A stretch of 64,000 bases of DNA from Pseudomonas sp. MM211 (lineage in GTDB: Bacteria; Pseudomonadota; Gammaproteobacteria; Pseudomonadales; Pseudomonadaceae), in contig NZ_CP081942.1 in NCBI RefSeq assembly GCF_020386635.1, positions 4,278,001 to 4,342,000 on the forward strand. Direction: 5' to 3'. Shown here piece by piece: positions 18,125 through 29,494 of this stretch; within the stretch, counting starts at the first letter, position 1, and each line of letters starts with the position of its first letter. The notes beneath the pieces were generated by a model. The model was not told the origin of the DNA. It searched no databases and saw only the letters and a program-made list of their open reading frames with translations. Both the position numbers and the translations under genes were made by a program.

Positions 18125-18700
18125 TTAGCCCGGTGCGAAGCGGTAATGACCAATGACGGGAAAGCGAAACAGAATGGCCTCCTCGCGGGTACCAGCGCCG
18201 ATGTTGTGCAGGATCAACGGCTCGCCCGCAGCGGACAGATGATCGGAAACGATACCGATATGGGTCAGACCGCGCCCCAGATCCCAGGTGACGATATCGC
18301 CCGAGCGATAATCACGGGCATCCCGACTGACCTGCTGCCCCATGCCCTGGCGTTGGAACCAGGTCATCAGATTGGGCACGCGACGATGGTCGATATTGCG
18401 GTCGGGGCGGCTCAGCCCCCAGTGCTTGGGATAGGCGGAGAAATTCGCGGCCATGTCCACATGCACCGCTTGCTGCAGATCCAGGCCTTGCAGACGCAAC
18501 GCGCGGATCACCACGTCAGTGCAGACACCGGTTTCCATCGGCACATCACCGCCAGGATAGTCGATGCGCCGGTAAGCGGGATCGTAGGACAGGGTTACGC
18601 CGACCTGCTCGCGAGCCCCACTCACCAACGTCGCCGGTTCCACGGCAAGTACGTGCAGGCTCAGCAGCCAACCCAACAGCAACAATGATGATCTCAGCAC
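18125..18700 (-). CDS. DUF1287 exported protein
   Basis: 191 residues if started at the GTG at 18700, which follows GGAG by eight bases and gives a clean signal peptide (LRSSLLLLGWLLSLHVLA). The longer frame to 18907 has no such feature. The mature part has the DUF1287 pattern: YDPAYRRIDYPGGDVPMETGVCTDVVIRALR with a Cys, then WDLGRGLTHIGIVSD and LILHNIGAGTREE, which suggests an NlpC/P60-like Cys-His hydrolase fold. Periplasmic cell-wall work is plausible but not shown. Confidence 0.8.
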   Translation of the reverse strand: MLRSSLLLLGWLLSLHVLAVEPATLVSGAREQVGVTLSYDPAYRRIDYPGGDVPMETGVCTDVVIRALRLQGLDLQQAVHVDMAANFSAYPKHWGLSRPDRNIDHRRVPNLMTWFQRQGMGQQVSRDARDYRSGDIVTWDLGRGLTHIGIVSDHLSAAGEPLILHNIGAGTREEAILFRFPVIGHYRFAPG

Positions 18701-18878
18701 TCCATGCTCTCCCTTCAAAGCCAAAACCGTTCGACGGACTCTCTTCTTTATCCGGTAATTTTTTGCGACAGTATGGCTGGGCAAAGTTGAAGCCATATTG
18801 GGATGCCCCCCATCGCCAGATAACGTCGCCAAGCATAGATGCCGGTAGACAGCGCGAACACCTGATGAGGAAACCACA

Positions 18879-19055
18879 ATGAGCAGCCCTGACGAGCAAC
18901 ACGCCAATCAAGCAAGTGCACAATCGGAAACCAGCCATGGTGCCGTGATCGACCCTCGCGGCCGGGAAATACCGATCACCGAAAGCATGATCCAGCAAGC
19001 CTGCAACGAGCTGGACGAACAGTGGTTCAAGCCCAAGGATGAAAACCCTTCCTGA
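18879..19055 (+). CDS. Small acidic conserved protein
   Basis: A 58-residue gene. ATG at 18879 after GATGAGG, stop TGA at 19053-19055. Translation begins MSSPDEQHANQASAQSE, then HGAVIDPRGREIPITESMIQ and ends near FKPKDENPS. The HGAVIDPxGREIPITE block looks conserved rather than random. It is divergent from the DUF1287 gene and convergent with pdxB 12 bases away. Function unknown. Confidence 0.65.
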   Translation: MSSPDEQHANQASAQSETSHGAVIDPRGREIPITESMIQQACNELDEQWFKPKDENPS

Positions 19056-19067
19056 CCACCCAGGCTG

Positions 19068-20219
19068 TTAACCAGCGCTGATCACGCGCGCGCCCAGCGC
19101 CGTGATCAGCGCTTGCAGTCGCTCGTCACTGCCGAGCAGCTCGACGTCCAGCCCTTCGATTTCTCGCCGCATCGGATACTGCTTGCGCAGCAGATCGAAG
19201 CCGGCCTTGCGCGCCTGCACGTCAGCGACCAGGCTGCGACGCAGGCCTGCATCATCACGGCGCGGGTCATAGACCGCCCGGCAAAGCGTCGCCAGTGCCC
19301 AGGCAGGATCACTGCCAGCGCCGATGCTGAGGCGCGGTAGCCAGCGCTCGGGCGTCAGCGCATCCAGCGTCAGCTGCGGCGAGATGCCTTGGTGCCGGCA
19401 GAACGCGTCGTAAATCTGCGCCGTGCCACGTAGCTTGCCATCAAGGCTGTAGCCAGCGATGTGCGGCGTGGCGATATGGCACAGCGCAGCCAGGGCCGGC
19501 TCCACCAGTGGCTCGCCTTCCCAGACATCCAGCACCACGTGCAGATCGATCCCTTGCTGCAGATGCTCGCACAACGCGGCGGTATCCACCACCGCACCAC
19601 GACTGGCGTTGATCAGCCAGGTGCCGGGAAGCAGCGCCTGCAAGCGCTGCGCATCGATCAGATGCCGAGTGGCGAACTCACCTTCGCGCGTCAACGGCGT
19701 GTGCAGGCTGATCACGTCGCACTGCTCGATGATCTGCTGCAGGTCGACGAAATCCCCACCTTCGGCGCGCTCACGCGGTGGATCGCAGACCAGCACGCGC
19801 CAGCCCAGACCGCGCAACACGCGCACCAGCCGCTCGCCGACCTGGCCGGCGCCGACTACCCCATAGGTACGCTGCGTCAGGTCACTGCCCAGACGCTCGG
19901 CAAGCACCAGAAGACTGCCGAGCACGTAGTCCACCACACCGCGTGCGTTGCAGCCCGGTGCGCTGCTCCAGGCGATACCGGCCTCGGCGAAATACCCAAG
20001 ATCCAGGTGATCGGTGCCGATGGTGCAGGTGCCCACGAAGCGCACTTGGCTGCCTTCCAGCAGTGCCCGGTCGACGCTGGTTACCGAGCGCACCAGCAGC
20101 AGCTCGGCATCGCCGAGGGCGGCACGGTCGATGGCACGGCCGGGGAAGCGGCGAATCTCGCCGAAACCGGCGAAGAACTCATCGAGCAGGGGAATGTTTT
20201 CGTCGGCAACTATGCGCAT
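19068..20219 (-). CDS. pdxB: Erythronate-4-phosphate dehydrogenase
   Basis: A 383-residue enzyme of pyridoxal 5'-phosphate synthesis that oxidises 4-phosphoerythronate. The start [16 protein letters not shown] is characteristic. A D-2-hydroxyacid dehydrogenase fold follows: [12 protein letters not shown] is the NAD motif near residue 120, [10 protein letters not shown] and [11 protein letters not shown] are typical, and the catalytic Arg/Glu/His positions fit ([11 protein letters not shown] contains the His). The C-terminal DUF3410-like dimerisation domain is present. Confidence 0.95.
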   Translation of the reverse strand: MRIVADENIPLLDEFFAGFGEIRRFPGRAIDRAALGDAELLLVRSVTSVDRALLEGSQVRFVGTCTIGTDHLDLGYFAEAGIAWSSAPGCNARGVVDYVLGSLLVLAERLGSDLTQRTYGVVGAGQVGERLVRVLRGLGWRVLVCDPPRERAEGGDFVDLQQIIEQCDVISLHTPLTREGEFATRHLIDAQRLQALLPGTWLINASRGAVVDTAALCEHLQQGIDLHVVLDVWEGEPLVEPALAALCHIATPHIAGYSLDGKLRGTAQIYDAFCRHQGISPQLTLDALTPERWLPRLSIGAGSDPAWALATLCRAVYDPRRDDAGLRRSLVADVQARKAGFDLLRKQYPMRREIEGLDVELLGSDERLQALITALGARVISAG

Positions 20220-20387
20220 GGATATCTCCGCAATCAGGCCGGCATTCTAACCGGATGCACAGCCCGGGCTCTGCACGAAAAACATCTGCGCTTCGGCTGT
20301 GCGGCGTTGAAACAGTTTCCCGGCGCCTTTCCTGACCGATCCGTCAACGCGTAGACTGTGCGGTTTTCCACGGATCACGGAACCCCG

Positions 20388-21788
20388 ATGCCTGCCCTTT
20401 CCCGCCTGCAGCGCGTGCGCACCGAGTTGCGCACGCTGCTGGCCCTGGCCACCCCGATCATCATCGCGCAACTGGCGTACACCTCCATCGGCTTCGTCGA
20501 TACGGTGATGTCCGGGCGTTTCAGCGCCCGCGATCTGGCGGCGGTGGCGCTGGGCAATTCGATCTGGGTGCCGGTGTTCCTGCTGATGACCGGTATTCTG
20601 CTGGCCACCACGCCCAAGGTGGCGCAACGCTTTGGTGCCGGGCAGCACGGGGAAATCGGCCCATTGGTGCGCCAGGCACTGTGGCTGGCCCTAGTGGTGG
20701 GCTGCCTGGCCGGCACAGTGCTGTGGAACGCCGAGTTCGTGCTACGGCTGATGAAGGTCGATCCGGATCTGATCGAGCCGGCCATGGGCTACCTGCACGG
20801 CGTGGCGTTCGGCTTCCCCTGCGTGGCGCTGTTCCATGTGCTGCGCTGCTACAGCGACGGCCTGGGCCGTACCCGCCCAGCCATGGTGGTGGGCCTGTTC
20901 GGGCTACTGCTGAACATCCCCCTGAACTACGTGCTCATCTACGGCAAGCTTGGTTTGCAGCCACTGGGCAGCGTCGGCTGCGGCTGGGCCACAGCGATGG
21001 TGATGCTGTTCATGCTGCTGGGCATGATCTGGTGGATTCGCCGTGCACCGGCCTATAACGACACCACACCGCTGCAGCGCTTCGAGCGGCCGAGTTGGCC
21101 GCTGATCAAGCGCCTGCTGGGTATCGGATTGCCGATCGGCATCTCGGTGTTCGCCGAATCGAGCATCTTCGCGGTGATTGCGCTCTTGATCGGCGGGCTG
21201 GGCGCCACGGTGGTCGCCGGGCATCAGATTGCCCTGAACTTCGCCTCGCTGGTGTTCATGATCCCCTACTCCATTGGCATGGCCGCCACGGTGCGCGTGG
21301 GCCAGGCCCTGGGCCGCGGCGAGCCGCGTGAGGCACGCTTCGCTGCCGGGGTGAGCATGGTGACCGCACTGGCCTACGCCTGCGTGTCGGCCAGTTGCAT
21401 GCTGCTGATGCGCGAGCAAATCGCGCAGATCTATACCCCAGCGCCGGAGGTGATCGCTCTGGCCGCCAGCCTGATCGTCTACGCCGCTCTGTTTCAGTTC
21501 TCCGATGCCCTGCAGGTCACTGCCGCAGGCGCACTGCGCGGCTATCAGGACACCCGCGCGACCATGATCATGACCCTGTTCGCCTACTGGGGCATCGGTT
21601 TGCCTGTGGGCTACATCCTCGGCCTGACCGACCTGTTCGGCCCGGCCAGCGGCCCAGCGGGGTTATGGGAAGGGTTGATTGTTGGCCTGACCTGCGCCGC
21701 CCTGATGCTGACCCTACGCCTGAAAAGCAGCGCCAAGCGACGGATTTGGCTGGTCGAAGCGCCGGGGCGTGAAGGCAGCCAAGCGTGA
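20388..21788 (+). CDS. MATE-family multidrug exporter (NorM-like)
   Basis: A 466-residue inner-membrane antiporter with about twelve hydrophobic segments in two halves. Start at the ATG at 20388; the frame opens at 20358. Typical segments are LLALATPIIIAQLAYTSIGF with VDTVMSGRFS in helix 1-2 and GLPIGISVFAESSIFAVIALL at the start of the second half. It probably exports cationic drugs in exchange for sodium or protons. P. aeruginosa PmpM is a relative; one-to-one orthology is not claimed. A palindromic repeat follows 14 bases after the stop. Confidence 0.9.
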   Translation: MPALSRLQRVRTELRTLLALATPIIIAQLAYTSIGFVDTVMSGRFSARDLAAVALGNSIWVPVFLLMTGILLATTPKVAQRFGAGQHGEIGPLVRQALWLALVVGCLAGTVLWNAEFVLRLMKVDPDLIEPAMGYLHGVAFGFPCVALFHVLRCYSDGLGRTRPAMVVGLFGLLLNIPLNYVLIYGKLGLQPLGSVGCGWATAMVMLFMLLGMIWWIRRAPAYNDTTPLQRFERPSWPLIKRLLGIGLPIGISVFAESSIFAVIALLIGGLGATVVAGHQIALNFASLVFMIPYSIGMAATVRVGQALGRGEPREARFAAGVSMVTALAYACVSASCMLLMREQIAQIYTPAPEVIALAASLIVYAALFQFSDALQVTAAGALRGYQDTRATMIMTLFAYWGIGLPVGYILGLTDLFGPASGPAGLWEGLIVGLTCAALMLTLRLKSSAKRRIWLVEAPGREGSQA

Positions 21789-21802
21789 ATTGGCAGCAAG
21801 AA

Positions 21803-21925
21803 GGCGGAAGCGGACGTTCGCGATCTCGTGGGAGGGGCTTTAGCCGCGAGCTCTTTACGCCTAGCTAGGCAAAATCGAGGCTAAAGCCTCTCCCACAAAA
21901 GCTCTGCTCACCGTCCGCTTTCGCC
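21803..21925. repeat. Nested palindromic repeat, copy of the core of the 60.4 kb MITE-like element
   Basis: An outer pair GGCGGAAGCGGACG (21803-21816)/CGTCCGCTTTCGCC (21912-21925) encloses an inner pair GTGGGAGGGGCTTTAGCC (21828-21845)/GGCTAAAGCCTCTCCCAC (21879-21896). The inner sequence and its centre (GCTCTTTACGCCTAG) recur in inverted orientation at 60422-60554. The terminal GAGCCTGTTCA repeats of that element are absent here, so this is a partial or diverged copy. Confidence 0.8.
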
Positions 21926-21934
21926 TTGAACCGC

Positions 21935-22177
21935 TCAATCAACCTTCTTGCGAATCCAGTACAGATAGGTATCGGCGTCCTGCGCCTGCTCGACCAGTTC
22001 GTGGCCGAGAAACACGCAGAACTTGGGAATATCACGGCGCGTCGAGGGATCGGTGGCAATGACCTTGAGCAAACCGCCAGCCGGCAAATCGCGCACCTTG
22101 TTGTGCAGCATCATCACCGGCTCCGGACAAAACAGCCCGGTGGCGTCGAGGGTGTCATCGGGGGTGGTATCAAGCAT
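21935..22177 (-). CDS. tusA: TusA/SirA sulfur carrier
   Basis: An 80-residue sulfurtransferase carrier with the signature [18 protein letters not shown]; Cys17 is the persulfide-carrying residue. It takes sulfur from IscS towards tRNA 2-thiouridine synthesis. Start at the ATG at 22177, with GGAG seven bases upstream; the codon just before is GTG. It lies after rlmM on the same strand, 45 bases away. Confidence 0.93.
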   Translation of the reverse strand: MLDTTPDDTLDATGLFCPEPVMMLHNKVRDLPAGGLLKVIATDPSTRRDIPKFCVFLGHELVEQAQDADTYLYWIRKKVD

Positions 22178-22222
22178 CACGGGCTCCGCAGCAATTCGAA
22201 TCGTTGCTCAGTAAGGGGCAGC

Positions 22223-23278
22223 TTATTTATCCAGCCGGCGCAGGTGACAGGTCACTTCCTCGCGGTCGTGATACAGCTGCTTGCAGGCGATGGAGACCTT
22301 GACCTTGCGCGCGGCCAGGCCGTCGGCAATGCGCTCGAGTAAACGGCGTACCTCGGCGTAACGCTGCTTCATCGGCAGTTTGAGGTTGACCACCGCTTCA
22401 CGGCAATGCCCCTCGCCGATCCAGGTTTCCAGCAGCGCGGCACTGCGCGCGGGCTTCTCGACGATGTCGCAGACCATCCAGTCCACCGGCTGTTTGGGCT
22501 TCCAGGTGAAGCCATCGACCATCAGATGCTGCACCAGGCCTGTATCCATCAGACTCTCGGCCATCGGGCCATTATCGATGGCCGTTACCAGCATGCCACG
22601 GCGCACCAGTTGATAGGTCCAGCCACCGGGCGCGGCACCGAGATCGACGCCGGTCATCTCGTCTGACAGGCGCTCGTCCCACTGCTCGCGGGGAATAAAG
22701 GTGTGCCAAGCTTCTTCGAGCTTCAAGGTCGAGCGGCTTGGTGCTTCCCGAGGAAACTTGAGGCGCGGAATTCCCATAGGCCAGATCGCCGAGTTGTTCG
22801 CCTCGGCCATACCAAGGAACACTTCACGGCCACTTTTGAAGGTCAGCAGCAGGCGTGGCGCCCGGGCGTTCTCCACCAGCTTGCCGGCGGCCGTCAGGGC
22901 CTTGCGCAGCGGGCCTTCGAATTTCTTGCAGAAGCCGGACAGCTCCTTGCCATCGTTGGTGTCGAGCACCTCCAGCCACAGGCTGCCGAAGGCCGGCAAC
23001 GGCGCCAGCTGCTCGAGCAGCACGCTGATGCGATCCTTCTCGGGTAGCTCCATGAAGCGCCCCCGTGCCCACTGCCGAATGAAGATCAACTGGCTGAAAC
23101 GCAGCCCCTTCATCAGCCGCTCGGCGCCCTCCTCGTCACTGCAGATGAACTCCGCACAGGCGGTATTCGGCTTGGCCTTGGCATAACCAGGAACATCGAG
23201 AAGCGCCGCATGTTCGGAGATTTCCGAACACACCTCGTTCTCGAAACCAGGGCGGCAGTGCAGTAACAAAGTATTCAT
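22223..23278 (-). CDS. rlmM: 23S rRNA 2'-O-ribose C2498 methyltransferase
   Basis: A 351-residue SAM-dependent methyltransferase. Start MNTLLLHCRPGFENEV at 23278 follows AAGGAG; the longer frame to 23362 is unsupported. The N-terminal THUMP-like part is followed by the Rossmann methyltransferase domain with GVDLGAAPGGWTYQL (about residues 213-227) and the catalytic K-D-K-E arrangement (DWMVCDIVEKP, VVNLKLPMKQR). It is divergent from acnA. Confidence 0.94.
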   Translation of the reverse strand: MNTLLLHCRPGFENEVCSEISEHAALLDVPGYAKAKPNTACAEFICSDEEGAERLMKGLRFSQLIFIRQWARGRFMELPEKDRISVLLEQLAPLPAFGSLWLEVLDTNDGKELSGFCKKFEGPLRKALTAAGKLVENARAPRLLLTFKSGREVFLGMAEANNSAIWPMGIPRLKFPREAPSRSTLKLEEAWHTFIPREQWDERLSDEMTGVDLGAAPGGWTYQLVRRGMLVTAIDNGPMAESLMDTGLVQHLMVDGFTWKPKQPVDWMVCDIVEKPARSAALLETWIGEGHCREAVVNLKLPMKQRYAEVRRLLERIADGLAARKVKVSIACKQLYHDREEVTCHLRRLDK

Positions 23279-23513
23279 CAGGGCTCTCCTTGGGCCGCGC
23301 ATGATAGCGAAAACTGGAACCCGCGGCGCCTGCCCCCTGTCCAGTGAACAGAATCCCGGCATTTACCGGCCCGCCGCACAGGCGTTTTCACGCCAGGCGC
23401 AAGACCGGACGACGGCTCATCGCAAGCCGTAAGGGAACCAGTGCGCAGAGTCGGAGAGAACCTCTGCCAAAACCAGAACGGCTTGTACCGTGCAAGCCAC
23501 AAGGAGATGCACG

Positions 23514-26252
<2,739 letters not shown>

Positions 26253-26261
26253 TAGCAATAA

Positions 26262-26291
26262 AACGGGCGCCGCAGAGATGCGGCGCCCGTT
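26262..26291 (+). terminator. acnA terminator
   Basis: A perfect 12-bp stem, AACGGGCGCCGC (26262-26273) and GCGGCGCCCGTT (26280-26291), with loop AGAGAT, ten bases after the acnA stop. Confidence 0.85.
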
Positions 26292-26295
26292 GCTA

Positions 26296-26331
26296 TCCGT
26301 AGCCTGGGTCGAGCGAAGCGACACCCGGGGA
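26296..26331. repeat. Dispersed hairpin repeat, copy 2
   Basis: ATCCGTAGCCTGGGTCGAGC followed by GAAGCGACACCCGGGGA is the same element as at 13718 with about four changes; the paired changes T/C in one arm and A/G in the other keep the stem. It sits right after the acnA terminator. Confidence 0.7.
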
Positions 26332-26535
26332 TGCGCTCTCACAGACCCCTATCGATCTCACATTCCCCGTCTTCCGCCCTCCTCGTACGCCGATGTTCCC
26401 GCCCGCCTGACACCACCATTACACCAATGGACTGCCGTTATACCGGCGTCAAAATGTGATCCACCTCAAAATCCGGTTACACTCCTAGCCCTGCCGCGCG
26501 TACGCGATAAATCAAAAATCATCAGGGTAGATGCC

Positions 26536-28101
26536 ATGCGTAACAATCAGCCGATCACCGGGAACGAGCGGACGTTTCCGGCGCAACAGCGTCTGATCTC
26601 GACGACCGACCTCAAGGGCCAGATCACCTATTGCAACGATGCCTTCGTCGAAATCAGCGGTTTCTCGCGAGACGAGCTGATCCGCGCGCCCCACAACCTG
26701 GTGCGCCACCCTGATGTACCGCCTGCCGTGTTCGAGCACATGTGGAACACCCTGAAGGCCGGCCGACCGTGGATGGGCATCGTCAAAAACCGCTGCAAGA
26801 ACGGCGACCACTACTGGGTCAACGCCTACGTGGTGCCAGTGCTCGATGGCGGCAAAGTCACCGGCTACGAGTCGGTGCGCACCAAACCCACTGCGGAGCA
26901 GGTTCAACGCGCCCAGTTGCTTTATGCGCGCATCAACGCTGGCAAGGCTGCCATACCGAGCCGCGACCGTTGGCTACCGGTGCTGCAGAACTGGCTGCCG
27001 TTCATTCTGGTCAGCCAGGTCGGTTTCCTAGTCGGCGCGTGGCTGGACAGCACCTGGGGCTTCATCGCCGCCGCCGCGCTTTCGATCCCGCTCGGCCTGC
27101 TGGGCTTGGCCTGGCAAACCCGTGGTATCAAACGCCTTCTCAAGCTGGCCGAACAAAGCACCTCCGACCCGCTGATCGCGCAGATGTACACCGACAGCCG
27201 TGGCGTCGAAGGCCGCCTGGAGCTCTCCATACTCAGCCAGGAGGCACGCCTGAAAACCTGCCTCACCCGCCTGCAGGACAGCGCCGAGAACCTCGCCAAA
27301 CAAGCCACTCAGGCCGACGTGCTGGCCCACAACAGCTCCGCGGGGCTGCAGCGCCAGCGTGAGGAAACCGATCAGGTCGCCACCGCCGTCAACGAAATGG
27401 CCGCCACCACCCTGGAAGTGGCCAACAACGTGGCACGTACCGCCATCGCCACCCAGGAAGCCAACCGCCTCACCCAGCAAGGCCGCACCATCGCCAGCGA
27501 AACCCGCGAAGCGATCCAGCGTCTGTCGCTCTCGGTAGGCGAAACCGGCGAAACCGTCACCCGCCTGGCCCGCGACAGCAACGAAATCGGCGGCGTGGTC
27601 GACGTGATCAAAGGCATCGCCGACCAGACCAACCTGCTGGCCCTCAACGCCGCCATCGAAGCCGCTCGCGCCGGCGAAATGGGCCGCGGCTTCGCCGTGG
27701 TCGCCGATGAAGTGCGTTCCCTGGCTCAGCGCACCGCCCAGTCCACCGGGCAGATCCACGAACTGATCGCCAAACTGCAACGCACCGCCGACGAAGCGGT
27801 ACTGACCATGGACATCGGCCGCAAACAGGCCGACGAAGGCGTCGAACGCGTACAACAGGCCGACCATGCTCTGGCCGGTATCAGCGACGCCGTCGCCAAC
27901 ATCGCCGAAATGGCCGACCAGATCGCCGCCGCCGCCGAAGAACAAAGCGCTGTGGCCGACGAAATCAGCCGCAATATCACCACCATCGCCCAACTGTCAG
28001 ACCAGACCGCTGGCGAGGCGCAGAGTACGGCGCTGTTAAGTGAAGAGTTGACCAGTACGGCGCAGGGGCAGTATTCGTTGGTGGCAAGGTTTAATCGGTA
28101 A
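26536..28101 (+). CDS. aer: Aerotaxis receptor Aer
   Basis: A 521-residue energy and oxygen chemoreceptor. The N-terminal PAS domain (about residues 15-115, FAD-binding in Aer) has [21 protein letters not shown] and LVRHPDVPP. Two membrane segments lie around residues 150-195 ([36 protein letters not shown]). The signalling tip [19 protein letters not shown] starts near residue 368. It lies after acnA, as in P. aeruginosa. The AT-rich cassette-like region begins 27 bases after its stop. Confidence 0.93.
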   Translation: MRNNQPITGNERTFPAQQRLISTTDLKGQITYCNDAFVEISGFSRDELIRAPHNLVRHPDVPPAVFEHMWNTLKAGRPWMGIVKNRCKNGDHYWVNAYVVPVLDGGKVTGYESVRTKPTAEQVQRAQLLYARINAGKAAIPSRDRWLPVLQNWLPFILVSQVGFLVGAWLDSTWGFIAAAALSIPLGLLGLAWQTRGIKRLLKLAEQSTSDPLIAQMYTDSRGVEGRLELSILSQEARLKTCLTRLQDSAENLAKQATQADVLAHNSSAGLQRQREETDQVATAVNEMAATTLEVANNVARTAIATQEANRLTQQGRTIASETREAIQRLSLSVGETGETVTRLARDSNEIGGVVDVIKGIADQTNLLALNAAIEAARAGEMGRGFAVVADEVRSLAQRTAQSTGQIHELIAKLQRTADEAVLTMDIGRKQADEGVERVQQADHALAGISDAVANIAEMADQIAAAAEEQSAVADEISRNITTIAQLSDQTAGEAQSTALLSEELTSTAQGQYSLVARFNR

Positions 28102-28127
28102 GCAGCGTTGACGTGATGTTGCTGTGG

Positions 28128-28168
28128 CACTGGGCGCGCTAAAGCCACCTCTTAACAAAACGTTAGGC
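28128..28168 (+). repeat. attC-like element, right half, 1
   Basis: CACTGGGCGCGCTAAAGCCA... ends in CGTTAGGC, a full match to the integron core GTTRRRY (28162-28168). It shares CACTGGG...GCTAAAGCC with the element at 29404. The left half is missing; aer coding sequence lies just upstream. Confidence 0.5.
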
Positions 28169-28174
28169 TATCAA

Positions 28175-28495
28175 ATGCCATCAAAACCGCTGAATATCCC
28201 GTTATATAAAAAATGCCATACCAGCGTATGGCATATGCTCGCGTGCATTCCGCTAGCCATAGTTACTGTCAGGCCGAATACCGTCGAGAATTGGATAACT
28301 TCAATATTCTTCGTGGCTCCAGTGCTTTGGTTTGTATTCGTGGGCCCTAAATTTCTAGACGGCAGGCTCAGGCATAGCCGATATGGTTTACTTTCTTGGG
28401 TCATTTTGGCTTTGAAACTAGCATTGTTTCTCTGGACAATTAAAATTTTCGAGCCGTACATCGCTTCACTGCTGAGCGAGTGGTTAAAATCCTAA
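28175..28495 (+). CDS. Cassette-like gene 1, small membrane protein
   Basis: 106 residues from the ATG at 28175, seven bases after the GTTAGGC core and without a Shine-Dalgarno, a common trait of cassette genes. Three hydrophobic segments are visible (SVWHMLACIPLAIVTV, WITSIFFVAPVLWFVFVG, LLSWVILALKLALFLWTI). The DNA is markedly AT-rich compared with aer. The stop TAA lies inside the next repeat element. No family recognised. Confidence 0.6.
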   Translation: MPSKPLNIPLYKKCHTSVWHMLACIPLAIVTVRPNTVENWITSIFFVAPVLWFVFVGPKFLDGRLRHSRYGLLSWVILALKLALFLWTIKIFEPYIASLLSEWLKS

Positions 28496-28564
28496 AAATT
28501 GACTCAAAGCGTTCGCTACGCTCACTGAATGGGCTAAAACCCGCCCTTAATCAAGTACTAAACT
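28491..28564 (+). repeat. attC-like element 2
   Basis: A 74-base element beginning CCTAAAAATTGACTCAAAGC and ending ATCAAGTACTAAAC. About three quarters of its bases align with the element at 29404, including CGTTCGCT.CGCTCACTG and CCCGCCCTT.AATCAAG. The end boxes are degenerate relative to RYYYAAC/GTTRRRY. The stop codon of gene 1 lies in its left end. Confidence 0.5.
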
Positions 28565-28567
28565 AAC

Positions 28568-29026
28568 ATGCAAAAGCACAGAGCAATAACCGAAGCCCTT
28601 GAATTAATATTTGAGGGTATTCAAAAGCTAAAAGATACCTTTCCTAATCGTGTATTCACGATAGATGGCCGTTTGGTAGGCGATATTGGAGAGGTTATTG
28701 CAGAGCTTGAGTACGACATGGCAGTCCATGAGGTCTCACAGCCACGACATGATGGCGTTGCCTCAGACGGAAAACTTGTTCAAGTCAAAGCAACCTTTAA
28801 GAACTTTCTCACCTTTAGAACCGTCCCCGACTATTACTTAGGCTTCAGGCTTCACCCCAACGGGGAGTATGAGGAAATTTTCAACGGGCCAGGTCAAATC
28901 ATCTATGACCGCTACATTCATCGAAAAGGAATTGGTCTCTCACTGCTCTCATTTCCAATTAGTGAGCTGCGTAAGCTTTCAAAATCAGTACCCACTCATC
29001 AGCGCATCGCGAGGAGAAAAGGCTAA
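28568..29026 (+). CDS. DUF6998-type protein (cassette-like gene 2)
   Basis: 152 residues. The core FTIDGRLVGDIGEVIAELEY, HDGVASDGKLVQVKATFK and EEIFNGPGQIIY matches my memory of DUF6998, a small domain of unknown function with a GxxGE and a QVKAT motif reminiscent of restriction-type nuclease folds; nuclease activity is only a suggestion. The ATG follows the repeat by three bases with no ribosome site. The stop TAA is part of the GGCTAAC box of the next partial element. AT-rich. Confidence 0.75.
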   Translation: MQKHRAITEALELIFEGIQKLKDTFPNRVFTIDGRLVGDIGEVIAELEYDMAVHEVSQPRHDGVASDGKLVQVKATFKNFLTFRTVPDYYLGFRLHPNGEYEEIFNGPGQIIYDRYIHRKGIGLSLLSFPISELRKLSKSVPTHQRIARRKG

Positions 29027-29060
29027 CAAACGGCTCACTCCAGAAACAGTGACGGCGCCT
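29021..29060 (+). repeat. attC-like left end 3
   Basis: GGCTAACAAACGGCTCACTC starts with a good left core box (GGCTAAC fits RYYYAAC except the first base context) and overlaps the stop of gene 2. A matching right half is not found after it; the sequence changes character by about 29060. Confidence 0.4.
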
Positions 29061-29137
29061 GGTGATCCTCTTAGGTAAACCTTGCAAAGTATGTGAACAG
29101 TGTGTGATCTGCCCACTTCCCTCCTACCATTGAGGTA

Positions 29138-29374
29138 GTGCATTCTAAGACACAAATAAGCATTACTCTGGTAAAAGGCTTCTTTGAAAGCTCTTTTGAA
29201 TCATTGATCAAAATTGTCGAGTTGATGGCTGTTTTTTTGAATTCTCGCCATATTGGAAAGGCTGGTGGGGTTCAATTTTTTGTTATGGAGTTGGCGCCGG
29301 AGCAACGAAAAACCCCTCACGTTAGATACGGCTTCGGACTACCAATAGGAGATAAGCTTGTTCCGCTATCATAA
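29138..29374 (+). CDS. Possible small cassette gene, unknown function
   Basis: A 78-residue frame opening with GTG at 29138, four bases after GAGG. The sequence (ISITLVKGFFESSFESLIKI...) has one amphipathic or hydrophobic stretch and ends YGFGLPIGDKLVPLS. AT-rich like its neighbours, and it ends 30 bases before the next repeat, as expected of a cassette gene. Its length and the GTG start leave doubt that it is expressed. Confidence 0.4.
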   Translation: MHSKTQISITLVKGFFESSFESLIKIVELMAVFLNSRHIGKAGGVQFFVMELAPEQRKTPHVRYGFGLPIGDKLVPLS

Positions 29375-29403
29375 CTTCACTTTTATAGCCACTGAATCAA
29401 CAG

Positions 29404-29480
29404 CACATAACAACCAACTCAAACCGTTCGCTTCGCTCACTGGGACTAGCTAAAGCCCGCCCTTTAATCAAGCATTAGAC
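29404..29480 (+). repeat. attC-like element 4 (most complete)
   Basis: A 77-base element, from CACATAACAACCAACTCAAA through CGTTCGCTTCGCTCACTGGG and GCTAAAGCCCGCCC to AATCAAGCATTAGAC. Left ATAAC and right TTAGAC stand where attC core boxes belong, but each departs from consensus by one or two bases. An internal GGG/CCC stem can form. Confidence 0.5.
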
Positions 29481-29494
29481 TACAAGGAACACGC

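Noticed and set aside
28124..28145. Sigma-54 promoter (TGGCAC) after aer
   Set aside because: The GC element at the right spacing is missing; the match is by chance within the repeat.
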